A stretch of 64,000 nucleotides of DNA from Siphonodentalium dalli (lineage: Eukaryota > Mollusca > Scaphopoda > Gadilida > Siphonodentaliidae): assembly GCA_032622095.1 (NCBI GenBank), contig CP136066.1, positions 153,845,152 to 153,909,151 of the forward strand, read 5' to 3'. The notes beneath the pieces are model-generated. The model worked only from the letters and a program-made list of their open reading frames with translations. It did not search any database and had not been told where the DNA came from. The position numbers and the translations under genes were made by a program. Shown piece after piece: positions 9,071-19,841 of the stretch. Each line of letters opens with the position of its first letter. The stretch's first letter is position 1.

Positions 9071-9374
9071 TGCATTAAACCCATAAGCTCGATAAGACAA
9101 TCAAAACAATTATGATCCAAAAACCCACACACACACTCAATACAATACAAGAACTGGAACCAGCTACCAATCTAACATATGTATTGATTTTAATGATACA
9201 TGTATTTTGTTATGGTATATGTTTGTATGTTTTGTCATTTATAAACACTGTGTTTATTTTTATATACGACCTTTATTCCATTCATTATATAAACCCATTC
9301 TTTAACAATGATATACAACGCCGACGGTCATTGCATAACAGGAAATTGTGTCAGGTGTACCCAAATATATAGTA

Positions 9375-9804
9375 CTAGCCGATGAGGCCGACGTTGTCCG
9401 GGCTATTCAAAAACCAAATTTCAAGTCGATAGCTCCACCCGTTTCCGAGATCTTGTCTGCGCATGCGCGAGGCTGGCGTCGCACGGGCTCGGCGATCCGA
9501 TAAAATTCGTATCCGGGGCAAGATACATTCACATAGCAAATTTCAAGTCGATAGCTCCACCCGTTTCCGAGATCTCGTCTGCGCATGCCCGAAGCTGGCG
9601 TCGCACGGGCTCGGCGACCCGATAAAATTCGTATCCGGGGCAAGATACATTCACATACCAAATTTCAAGTCGATAGCTCCACCCGTTTCCGAGATCTGGT
9701 CTGCGCATGCGCGAAGCTTGCGTCGCACGGGCTCGGCGACCCGATAAAATTCGTATCCGGGGCAAGATACATTCACATAGCAAATTTCAAGTCGATAGCT
9801 CCAC
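9375..9804 (-). mobile_element. Non-autonomous Helitron, 5'-truncated
   Basis: On the minus strand the element ends in a GC hairpin (GCCCGGACAACGTCGGGC, one mismatched region) followed by ~11 nt and CTAG, lying between A and T as Helitrons do. Inside are ~3.4 copies of a 122-bp satellite monomer. No 5' TC end is present; the sequence stops inside a monomer at 9804, where the inverted-repeat arm starts. Confidence 0.75.
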
Positions 9805-10226
9805 TATGGGGATTATAATAAGAAGTGATTTTGATATAGTTCAGAAGACAAACTGTTTGAGTCCGTTTAAAATGAATGAAATAATAGAGTTTAATCGTAA
9901 CGTGAATCTAGGCCTTATGGGTGAATGATTTACACATATCACAGGGGTATAAGTGTGCCAATAATCACAAACATTATGCAGACATATGTCCTATATGTTA
10001 TAAAGCTAGCTTTAGGTAAGCACCATGTGTTTTCCTAAAAGCAAAAATGTTCACCATAATTAAAGCTTTGATGGCCAACAAAACGTTAGAATATATAAAC
10101 AATATGATTGAGGTAACGCTGGAATGAGTATAGAAAGCAGATAGAAAGTCAAGATTTGTTAAAGTGTTGTGAAACACTCCAGTTGGGTGATTAAATAGAA
10201 ATGGTGAATAATCTTCCTCATAGTAG

Positions 10227-10523
10227 TTATATTTTACAAATATTATATCCATATTGACAAAACACATCGTCATTCTTATATATTAATGAAATGCAGTGAC
10301 TCGATGGCGAAAACATTTTCGTAAGTTTATCGACGATAGTTGCGTCCAGAATCGAGAAGTAAATATTTACAGTTGAGCGTAGTTCGGACGATGTTTTCTG
10401 TGGAGAGGTACTGTCGATTTGATTCAGATTTTCGGCTATATTAGTAGAATATGTTACATTCCCCCAGTTGGCATGGCGCCTGCATACTAACTTGTCAGTT
10501 TCACGTACCCCGAACAAGTCCAT
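10227..10523 (-). pseudogene. hAT-like transposase fragment, left copy
   Basis: A 98-residue frame beginning at ATG and identical in protein to 21546-21842. The part PQKTSSELRSTVNIYFSILD followed by ATIVDKLTKMFS resembles the stretch before the dimerisation region of hAT/ZMYM1-like transposases, where a Tyr-rich 'FIPFLD..I..L..RF' pattern occurs. That assignment is from memory and weak. An overlapping frame (9998-10273, minus) is conserved between arms to a few residues but I cannot name it. Without the DDE core it cannot be active. Confidence 0.4.
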
Positions 10524-10679
10524 AATATGTCTTTAATTATCTGATGTGATAAGCTACCATGCACTTTCTTAACACCTCAAAAAAGACACCACCGACCCCT
10601 GATATTTGCGAGGATTTGTTTAAGATGTGGTAGTCAGAATGCGCGATGAAACTTTGGGAAGATATTCTCTCACATGTTA

Positions 10680-11977
10680 GGGTGGATACACACATGCATG
10701 TAATTTCTGTATGTAAAATACATGTATTTTACATGGCCACACCAATAATTGACAACATTAATCACCTGCGCGCGAGCGGTTCATTGTTAACAGGCCAGAC
10801 AAGTGAGTAGTGCTAAGCGAAGTCAAATTGTCTTCTATCAGTACATTTAAGGCCAGTCCAAAACATGTCTTCTCTTACGGATGCGGAAATCAATGACAAT
10901 AGCGACAATGATAGTGATAATAACTAAAGTTACTGCCATGTTTTATATTTTGAAATAATACATCAATGATCTATTTAGGCTCATCTAAAGTTTATTATAA
11001 TTATAATCAGAATATTTCGACAGATATGGAAAAGAGATGGTCAGAAAAAGCGCATCAGTTCTGCGGTGCCGCGAAGGGTTGCCTGGGCTGATCTTGCCCC
11101 GCTCTACACAGTGCATTTGTCTCGTGTGGAGCGGGGTGTGCTCCGCCAAGGCGCCTGGTGATGTGGTATGGCAGGGAGGGTGGGAATGAGGTTGTTACCA
11201 CAGTGGTTGATAGTCGTGGGTAGATTGGAGCTGCATGCATTGTTTGTATTTCCAAGTAATGTGTGCAGCTGTAGTTTGCTCGCGGCTGCCTGCTGCTGTG
11301 GGTAAAAATATTGCAACGCACGCGTGTAATCTGTAAATTATATGTACATATATGTTAATTAATGTTGTCTAAATGTCATTAATTGATTTAATAGACAATA
11401 AACTTCATTGATTGATTGGAAATTAGTCAAGTCTGTGTGATATCTGGCATTTTATTTATGCACGAACACCAGAAGCCATACGTCTGGCATATACAGGCTT
11501 GATGTAGAACATTTTCAACCATGATGCTTGTTTGGGTGCGGTCTCGAAAGCTTCAAATCGCTAAGGGACTTAGTTGAATGTATCGGTCGGAATAATCTGG
11601 GCAAGAAGGTACAATATGATATGTTTTACTTAAATAGCTCAGAGTTAGCCACCCCCGCCTGGTAGCTTCCGGGGTCATATATAGCCCCTGCATGCTTCGG
11701 GGAAATCCTGATCCACCACTGCTATAAATAAGAGAGGACTGGTAATTATTTAAATAGAAAGTCTACCACACGAACAATTATTTTAAGTGGTCTGGCGACT
11801 CGGTCAAAGATAACGGCTTATCTACATTCCGACTTAATTGGAACTAGAACTCAGTGCGTTCAACACGTAGGCAATGATTGGGTTGTCAGTGGACACATAT
11901 TTCATCTTCTGTATGATCCATGTAAAACGCCAAATACACGATAATTACAGAGATTACATGCATGTGTGTATCCACCC
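10680..11977 (+). mobile_element. TTA-duplicating inverted-repeat element (PIF/Harbinger-like), left copy
   Basis: The termini GGGTGGATACACACATGCAT and its complement form inverted repeats of ~30 bp, flanked by TTA at 10677-10679 and 11978-11980. A 3-bp TWA duplication is typical of PIF/Harbinger. A 20-codon ORF (10865-10927, MSSLTDAEINDNSDND..) may be the remnant of an element protein's N terminus. The right-arm copy (20844-21389) lacks the segment corresponding to 11046-11798. Confidence 0.75.
11046..11798 (+). other. Segment absent from the right arm, with a non-LTR-like tail
   Basis: At the right-arm junction ATGGTCAGA joins CTCGGTCAAAG directly; here 753 bp lie between. The first part is GC-richer and ends near 11418 in AATAAACTTCATTGATTGAT, like the short-repeat tail of a LINE or SINE. 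The remainder to 11798 has no recognised content. Whether the left arm gained it or the right arm lost it is open; short GA homology at the break suits a deletion. Confidence 0.55.
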
Positions 11978-12527
11978 TTACCAACATATCTTATTACTAA
12001 CGATTTGGTGAGTGGATGTATGCTTCTCTGAACATCAATTTAATACGGAGAGTCAACTTTTCAAAAATCACAAAATCATGTCCATGCATGCTGATCATTT
12101 TTGCAATGGGAATGTTCAAATGTCAGACTTTAATACTCGGTTAACGACATGTGGACATCTAAGGTGACTTGGGACCAAATTTAGCCATAAATCGACAAAT
12201 GGGTGTCTCAAAGGGCACTATAAACATCATGAAATTCCTCGGCTAATGTAAAAGGAATTGGCAGCCATTAGTCAGCTTTCGATCAGATCCGGTCTCTGCC
12301 CATTATAATGAGTCAACTTTATGATGAAGGCATTGTGTCTCCAAGTCTTGGCACGGCTGTTTTTCGCGCGAGTCATTAAATCAGTTTATCCTCATAATTT
12401 TTTCCGACTTTTGAACTGAGTACTATCCTAATTCAAACGGTGCTCATCCAAGCATGCGTGCAAGCGCTCAGTGTGGCTAACATGGTCACTGTCACCACCT
12501 TTCGTTCAGTTGGGTACCCAGCTTTTT

Positions 12528-13748
12528 ATGTTTACCCATACCATGTATGGTAAACATAGTGTCGTTGTCCGGATTGACCACTCGTCGTTCGTCCGTCCGT
12601 CCGTCCGTCCGTCCGTCCGTCTGTCCGTCCGTAGACACTTCACGTGTAATGCGATAACTCAAACATTTTCTATCCAATCAGAAGCAAATTTTGTATATGG
12701 GTATATCAGCCCAAAATACAGATCGAGTTCGAATTTGGGTTTGATCCGAGTTTTTGTTACATAGTTATGGCCCTTTTTCGACTTAGAATTCACACATTCT
12801 GCCATAACTCAAACATTTTTTATCTGATTGGAACCAAATTTGGTATGTGAGTGATTCACAGCCCAAAATACAGATCTAGTTCGAATATGGGTTTGATCCG
12901 ATTTATTTTAAAGGAGTTATGACCATTTTTCAAAAAAAAACAAAATTGAAAAAAAAATTCGATTTAAAAAAATAAATATTTTTAACTTTTATAATAACAA
13001 TAAAAAAAATGTCATTGACATTGTCATTTGTTTTCATTTAGATATTGATGATTATGATACAAGTTGATAAAAAGATTTCCAATGTGTCCCTTTAATTTTT
13101 TAATTAATTCACCAATTGCATTTGGACTACTTAGCTATTGATAAAGCTATATTATTTTCTGATGTTTCTTATGCCAATGTGCAAATAATCTGATAAAGAA
13201 GGCTATGGTATCTAATTTAAAATAAGATTCAACAATAAACATCACATGATATTAACAGTAGACTTGGACATCTGTGCTGCAGAGTTATATCTTCAGATGG
13301 TCTGATATCATTATAATTGTTATTGGTTTAATAGAGGTCAGGGTTCAACATAAACAATTCCTGTGATTTTTTGACAGCTGTGCTATATAATTGATATTAA
13401 TGGGTCAGTGGTGAGGTTGCTTATCTGTATACTAGGACACATTATTATTGTAAACTTAAATTGGACTCTCTTAACCCAAGTATTCCATGTCCAGGTCACA
13501 CCTACACATTTAACCCACGGACTTGCTGGCTGTGGTGGTTTAGCATTACAGATCCTGTACCAGTGCATTCTCTTATATAAATGCCAGTGACCCATAAATT
13601 CCAATAATTTGTGTTATGTACATTTGTCTATAATAGTACATAACAGTATACTCTATAATTCAACACCAAAACTCTCATTTATCCGATCATATTAAATTTT
13701 TATCGCCAAGGGATGGGTTAACATCTGCCGATCGTGATCGGCCTCTCG
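12528..13748 (+). mobile_element. Helentron/DINE-like insertion in the left arm
   Basis: The right arm keeps the empty site (GC, six Ts, AAATTT). The insert sits between Ts with no clear target duplication. It starts with the palindromic pair ATGTTTACC / GGTAAACAT, carries a (GTCC)n microsatellite (12588-12632), then two ~150-bp repeats, and ends with the perfect hairpin GCCGATC-GT-GATCGGC 10 bp before the junction. These are the hallmarks of non-autonomous Helentrons such as DINE-1. The family assignment is inferred from structure only. Confidence 0.65.
12650..12930 (+). repeat. Two ~150-bp tandem repeats in the Helentron-like insert
   Basis: Units begin near 12652 and 12802 with ATAACTCAAACATTTT and share CCCAAAATACAGATC and GGGTTTGATCCGA. 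They are followed by an A/T homopolymer stretch (12928-13010). Confidence 0.75.
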
Positions 13749-13896
13749 TTTAAATTTCCAGTTGGGTGCCCATCAGCTTTTGTAAAATTTACATTTGGGT
13801 ACCCAGCTTTATGAAATTTCACAGAGCGTGATTTTATTAGTGATTGCCGTCAGTTGATTGCGAAATGAACCTGTTAAATTTGTGAATACTTGTTTA

Positions 13897-14573
13897 TCTC
13901 ATATATATTTTTGAAGACCTCTGTTTGTCTGTCTGTATGTATGTCTGTCTGTCTGTATGTCATTGATACAAATCTACGATTCTCGACCGATCGGGACGAA
14001 ACTTGGTACGTGTGTGTAGTTTGACCAGGCGGTGGACGTTGCGTATTGGCGAGCCCGTGCGGCGCCCGCTTCGCGCATGCGCAGACGAGATCTTGGAAAC
14101 TATCGACTTGAAATTTGGTATGTGAATGTATCTTGCCCCGGATACGAATTTTATCGGGTCGCCGAGCCCGTGCGACGCCAGCTTCGCGCATGCGCAGACG
14201 AGATCTCGGAAACGGGTGGAGCTATCGACTTGAAATTTGCTATGTGAATGTATCTTGCCCCGGATACGAATTTTATCGGGTCGCCGAGCCCGTGCGACGC
14301 CAGCTTCGCGCATGCGCAGACGAGATCTCGGAAACGGGTGGAGCTATCGACTTGAAATTTGGTATGTGAATGTATCTTGCCCCGGATACGAATTTTATCG
14401 GGTCGCCGAGCCCGTGCGACGCCAGCTTCGCACATGCGCAGACCAGATCTCGGAAACGGGTGGAGCTATCGACTTGAAAATTGGTTTACAGACCAGATCT
14501 CGGAAACGGGTGGAGCTATCGACTTGAAATTTGGTTTTTGAATAGCCCTGACAACGTCGGGCTCATCGGCTAG
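13897..14573 (+). mobile_element. Non-autonomous Helitron, family A, complete
   Basis: Begins TCTCATATATAT after an A and ends in a hairpin plus CTAG before a T. The 5' region has a (GTCT/GTAT)n microsatellite, the centre ~3.5 satellite monomers of 122 bp. No Rep or helicase coding is present, so it depends on an autonomous Helitron in trans. It sits at the inner end of the left arm; the right arm has the same element shortened to 306 bp. Confidence 0.85.
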
Positions 14574-15172
14574 TATATTATATATATTTGGAAGATCTGT
14601 TTGTCTGTGTGTCTGTGTGTTCGCGATGAACTCGAAAACGGCCTACCCGATTTCGATGAAACTTGGTATGTGGGGGTATTTTCGGCCGGGGGGTGGCATG
14701 GGCCTATTAATTTGTCCGTGCAACGTGACCTTGACCTTGAAATCGGGTCATTACAAGGTCAAACGCCCGAATATCACGGGATTTCGATGAAACTTGGTAT
14801 GTGGGGGTACTTTCGTATGGGGAGTCTCATAAGCATATTCATTTGCCCGTGCGACGTGACCTTGACCTTGAAATCGGGTCAATTCAAGGTCAAATCGCCA
14901 ATTTTGATGGGATTTCGACGAAATTTTATACATATGGTTACTTTTGTCCACTGAGTGTTTTGGACGGGTCAAATCGTGATCCCGACCTGACCTTGACCTT
15001 CAAAATGATCAATTCCATGTCAAATCGGGTAAAACCGGATGGATTTCGACGGGTTCGGGTACTTTTGTCCGGGCAATGTTTTGGACGGGTCAAATCGTTA
15101 CCCCACCTGACATTGACCTTCAAAATGGTCAATTCATGGTCAAAGCCCGGACGAAGTCGGGTCACCTTCTAG
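14574..15172 (+). mobile_element. Non-autonomous Helitron, family B
   Basis: Follows directly after the CTAG of the previous element. Its interior repeats TGACCTTGACCTTGAAATCG units with diverged monomers of roughly 115-120 bp. The 3' end is CCCGGACGAAGTCGGG hairpin, then TCACCTTCTAG before T. Its 5' TC is not evident, so the left tip may be altered. Confidence 0.75.
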
Positions 15173-15219
15173 TATATATATATATATATATATATACGGA
15201 AGTCTCAAAATATATAGTA

Positions 15220-15837
15220 CTAGAAGGTGACCCGACTTCGTCCGGGCTTTGACCTTGAATTGTCCATTTTGAAGGTCAAGGTCAAGTGGGGTCACGATTT
15301 GACCAGTCCAAAAACACTGCCCGGACAAAAGTACCCGACAAACGTGCCCGTCGAAATCCATCCGGTTTTACCCGATTTGACCTTGAATTGATCATTTTGA
15401 AGGTCAAGGTCTGGTCGGGGTTACGATTGGACCCGTCCAAAACAATCAGTGGACAAAAGTAACCCCACGTATCAAATTTCGTCGAAATCCCATCAAAATT
15501 GGCGATTTGACCTTGAAGTTACCCGATTTCAAGGTCAAGGTCACGTCGCACGGGCAAATAAATATGCTTATGAGACTCGCCGTAAGAAAGTACCCCCACA
15601 TACCAAGTTTCGTCGAAATCCCGTGATATTCGGGCGTTTGACCTTGACATGACCCGATTTCAAGGTCAAGGTCATGTTGCACGGACAAATTAATATGCCT
15701 ATGTTCGTCCCCGGCCGAAAATACCGCCACATACCAAGTTTCATCGAAATCGGGTAGGCCTTTTTCGAGTTCATCGCGAACACACAGACACACAGACAGA
15801 CACACAGACACACAGATCTTCCAAAATATATAATAGA
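15220..15837 (-). mobile_element. Non-autonomous Helitron, family B, inverted copy
   Basis: Mirror image of 14574-15172 across a (TA)n tract. Minus-strand 5' end TCTATTATATATTTTGGAAG with (GTCT/GTGT)n, 3' end hairpin plus CTAG, next to A at 15219. Both tips are present. Confidence 0.82.
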
Positions 15838-16697
15838 CTAGAAGGTGACCCGACTTCGTCCGGGCTATTAAAAAACCAAATTTCAAGTCGATTGCTCCAC
15901 CCGTTTCCTAGATCTGGTCTGCGCATGCGCGAAGCTGGTGTCGCACGTGCTCGGCGACCCGATAAAATTCGTATCCGGGGCAAGATACATTCACATACCA
16001 AATTTAAAGTCGATTGCTCCACCCGTTTCCTAGATCTGGTCTGCGCATGCGCGAAGCTGGTGTCGCACGTGCTCGGCGACCCGATAAAATTCGTATCCGG
16101 GGCAAGATACATTCACATACCAAATTTCAAGTCGATAGCTACACCCGTTTCCGAGATATATAGCCCAATGTCATTTGCGGATACCTCGGCCGGTGATGAG
16201 TTAACGCGACACAGTCAAATGCATCGGCAGGGTGAGAGTTAACGTAATCTAACTTTATGACCTCTGACGACGTCATAGAAGTTACGCAGTGATTTTATCC
16301 TGATAAAAGATCCCCGTACCACTTGTACCTAATAATTGAGGCAGATAACTAAAACGGATACATACATATTATATATCGTTGGAAAGATGAAGCCACACAG
16401 ATTCTAACCGTGCAAATTATATGACTGGCAATTTATTATTCGCGCTATATCGAATCGATTTGTGAGCACCGAACTGAAATATATTAGCGCAAAAACGGCG
16501 TAAAAATAGATTTGACCTCCGCACGTGAAAAGTTGACCTCGCACGGACAAATAAATATGCCTATGTTCGTCTCCGGCCGAAAACACATCCAAATACCAAA
16601 TTTCATCGAAATTGGCTTAGTCGTTTTGGAGTCCATCGATTTCAAACACACAAACAAACACATGTACACAGATCTTTCAAAATATATAATAGATAGA
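15838..16697 (-). mobile_element. Chimeric Helitron (family A 3' part, other 5' part)
   Basis: Its 3' end (ACTAGAAGGTGACCCGAC on plus) abuts the 5' GA of the previous element. The first ~320 bp hold family A monomers; beyond 16157 the sequence is unrelated until a 5' tip with a diverged microsatellite (ACACAAACAAACAC) and TCTATCTATTATATATTTTG on minus. Mixed composition suggests template switching or nested insertion. Confidence 0.6.
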
Positions 16698-17608
16698 CTA
16701 GCATGTTAGCCCGCCACTGGCGGCAATCGTCAGAAACATGACAATTTTGAACTTTTTTAATTAATTTTTTAATTTAATTTTTTGTTTTTCAATGAGTTAA
16801 TTGTGCCTTTTTAATTTACTGGCTTTTTGAATTAATTATTTTAATTAATTTTGTAATTTAATTTTGTGTTTTTCAATGAGTTAATTGTGCCTTTTTAATT
16901 TTTTAATTTGATTTTTTGTTTTTCAATTTTACCCGATTTGACCTTGAATTGATCATTTTCAAGGTCAAGGTCAGGTCGGGGTCACAATTTAACCCGTCCG
17001 TGACACTTCCCGTAGGTAGCAAGTTTGAGCTCAATCGGTTCGAGTCTATAAATGACACACACATATATATCATTTGTGGGTACCCGTTTCAAGGTGAAGA
17101 TCACCTGGGGCGGAAAAACTGACCCGATGAAAATCTCCCCCGTTCCTAGGAAGCCCTAAGTACGTCACACAACACGCTCATGTCTGGATACAGTCTTACA
17201 TGCACACGCCCAGACCTAGACGTAAGAATCACATTACACACATACGCTCTTTATCAACGACACTGCGAATACGAACGCTCTTTAACTATCAACGCGATTA
17301 ACCCCGCAGTGCCGTTTTTGTGACAGAGTGGAGAACGGGTGCTCATTACACACATACGCTCTTTATCAACGACACTGCGGATACGAACGCTCTTTAACTA
17401 TCAACGCGATTAACCCCGCAGTGCCGTTTTTTGTGACTGAGAGTGGAGAACGGGTGCTCTGAGCTTCTCCAAAACGCCGCGACGACCATTCCCGTGGGTT
17501 TTTACCCTTAGATGGGAAGTTTGGTCTCGATGGGTGCAGCCGTTTTCGATTCTATAAAGTACACATATATATAGTCACATACGAAGTCTCAAAATATATA
17601 GTAGAAGA
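16698..17608 (-). mobile_element. Helitron with a distinct 3' hairpin (family C)
   Basis: On minus the 3' end reads CCGCCAGTGGCGG hairpin, then GCTAACATGCTAG before T: the same architecture with a different hairpin sequence. The 5' boundary near 17608 (TC) is approximate. It contains a 112-bp tandem duplication and AT-rich TTTTTAATTT repeats. Confidence 0.6.
17233..17456 (+). repeat. 112-bp direct tandem duplication
   Basis: ATTACACACATACGCTCTTT starts at 17233 and again at 17345; the two copies differ at only a few positions (AATACG/GATACG, length of a T run, ACAGAGTGG/ACTGAGAGTGG). Confidence 0.9.
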
Positions 17609-17890
17609 TTATTGCGCAAAGTGCATGACCTTTGACTTCCGGCTTATCGTATGTTTACAATCCGCGTGCGCTACGTAATCGATGTTTGTGACTATTGCTT
17701 ATTTAGTTTCTACAATTTCATTAAATTCAAGCCATTAGATAAGCCAAAGAGTCTTATATATTTGGGACTATTTCTTTACGCGGGCAATTTAAGCAACGCA
17801 CAATTACGTAAAACGTCAACGCAGGTCTCATATAATCCGCTGTTAGTTTCACGTCCCATTTATTGATTTATGTTTTGGTTCAAGTAATAA

Positions 17891-18024
17891 ATTCGTCCCC
17901 ATTTATAGCCAAATTTACAAAACTCTTCCAGTAAATTAGGTCTGGACACCGGCAAAAGACCGGTCCAGACCTATAATTTACTGGACTCGTTTTGTAAATT
18001 TCGCTATAAACAGAGGGGACTCGT
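17891..18024. repeat. Foldback MITE-like palindrome
   Basis: Arms of about 62 bp: TTTATAGCCAAATTTACAAA pairs with TTTGTAAATTTCGCTATAAA, and the centre carries GGTCTGGACACCGG / CCGGTCCAGACC. No target duplication was identified. Confidence 0.8.
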
Positions 18025-18829
18025 AGTTTCTCTATGTACGTAATCCTATAAGAATGGCATGATCACTGTATAACAGTTGCAGTGTATTGACTTTTGAGTC
18101 ACCGCCAGAAGTAATACTTCAAGAAAATGAGTGGATTATACAGCATATTGTAAAATTCGTCCACTGACACTTCTATACTTCCATGCTTATATCCAACGAA
18201 AAACGAGGTTGATTGCATAATATGCAAGTTATCCATATACCAGATTTGAAAACAATAATATAATTACTAAAACAAATGAATTATACCGTGTCATCCGAAA
18301 TCTAAAATAATTGATAACAATCGGATAACTATAACAAAAGTTATCACCCAGAAACCATCTGTGTTAGACGCACGTGTACGGACGTCCACTCGCACGGTGA
18401 TTTCTATAATCCCCCATTTTTTTCGGGGACAACATTACTATAGATATGCATATATTGCATATTTATTATGTATCTACATGTGAATTTCATTTCGGGTGCT
18501 TTTAATTACAGATCGCAACAAGATCCCGCGAGCTCTAACACCAGCCAGAACTGGACGCACCTTATGACTACAGCATTGTGTGGCGAGAAAGAAAATTATA
18601 GTCTAGATATACACACATGATTATACAACTTCATGTCATCGCGTGAGGTGTTATGAATAATGTTATAGGATGTCTATTCGTGATATTGATTTAAGTCAAA
18701 GATATTTTGTATGGCACATATATACGTAAACACATCAAAATAAGTAAGTCCCCCTGACATAATTATTGCTCTGTATCTCAAGATTCACGAACCGATCGTT
18801 GGGACTGGTAACCCACTGGGTCATTGTTA
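18025..18829. other. AT-rich DNA, nothing recognised
   Basis: No coding frame, strong repeat or inverted repeat noted in these ~800 bp. Confidence 0.45.
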
Positions 18830-18927
18830 CCCCTTTCGTTCAGTTGGGTACTCAGCTTTTTAAAACTTTCAGTTGGGTATCCAGCTTTAATAAAATTTAT
18901 ACATTTGGGTACCCAGCTTTGTCACGG
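18830..18927 (+). repeat. Three GGGTACCCAGCTTT units
   Basis: GTTGGGTACTCAGCTTT, GTTGGGTATCCAGCTTT and TTGGGTACCCAGCTTT at ~35-40-bp spacing. The same three-unit module occurs in both arms (12509-12527 plus 13760-13812, split by the Helentron-like insert; and 20235-20310, inverted). Confidence 0.8.
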
Positions 18928-19018
18928 TGAAAGCAGTCTGCAGTGCTATATATATGGCCTATGCCTACAACTCTTCTCAGCTATTACTTTTCAAGCATCG
19001 TAACGAATATATATCATA

Positions 19019-19338
19019 CTAGATGATGTGCCCGACTTCGTCCGGGCTATTTAGGGATTTCTTTGTGATCGCCTCCGTTTGGAGAAAATATACAGCGTCT
19101 GGACTTCGTGAAAAGTATTAGGAGAAAGAAAAAAACTATTGTTCGATCGGTCCAGAAACATGCCTATATGAGCGAGGTCAAGTACACGGTCACACGTGAA
19201 ATTGGACCCGCCCATATTGTTTCCGGGATCAAAGTAGCCCTACATACCAAATTTGAGTCGGATCGGTTGAGCAGTTTTCGAGTCTATACCATACATACAT
19301 ACAGACATACAGAAGTTAGTTCCAAAATATATAATAGA
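19019..19338 (-). mobile_element. Short non-autonomous Helitron
   Basis: The 3' hairpin (GCCCGGACGAAGTCGGGC) and CTAG lie next to A 19018. The 5' tip TCTATTATATATTTTGGAAC touches the CTAG of the next element. No satellite monomers are present. Confidence 0.78.
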
Positions 19339-19841
19339 CTAGCCGATGAGCCCGACGTTGTCCGGGCTATTCAAAAACCAAATTTCAAGTCGATGGCTCC
19401 ACCCGTTTCCGAGATCTGGTCTGCGCATGCGCGAAGCTGGCGTCGCACGGGGTCGGCGACCCGATAAAATTCGTATCCGGGGCAAGATACATTCACATAG
19501 CAAATTTCAAGTCGATAGCTCCACCCGTTTCCGAGATCTGGTCTGCGCATGCGCGAAGCTGGCGTCGCACGGGCTCGGCGACCCGATAAAATTCGTATCC
19601 GGGGCAAGATACATTCACATAGCAAATTTTAAGTCGATAGCTCCACCCGTTTCCGAGATCTCGTCTGCGCATGCGCTGCACGGGCGTCGCACAGGCTCGC
19701 CAATACGACAAGGACGACCGCCTGGTCAAACTACACACACGTACCAAGTTTCGTCCCGATCGGTCGAGAATAGTAGATTTGTATAAATGACAGACATACA
19801 AACATACAAACATACAGAGGTCTTCAAAAATATATATGAGA
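19339..19841 (-). mobile_element. Non-autonomous Helitron, family A
   Basis: Two full 122-bp monomers plus partial ones; 3' CTAG at 19339-19342, 5' TCTCATATATATTTTTG on minus, (GTAT/GTTT)n microsatellite. It is the middle of a three-element chain. Confidence 0.83.

Larger units (their letters stand above)
9808..13896 (+). repeat. Left arm of a large inverted duplication
   Basis: The reverse complement matches 20148-22261 closely. This arm is longer because of a ~755-bp segment (11046-11798) and a ~1.22-kb insertion (12528-13748). Without them it measures ~2.11 kb, the same as the right arm. Both arms end at the same Helitron junction (TTTA followed by TCTCATATATAT). Confidence 0.9.

Noticed and set aside
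9407-9928. Overlapping frames on both strands of the Helitron satellites, with repeated peptides such as [19 protein letters not shown]
   Set aside because: The monomer is 122 bp, not a multiple of three, so successive monomers are read in shifted frames and all six frames stay open by composition. No consistent frame or start is conserved. Same for 13874-14541, 19346-19918 and 61229-63172.
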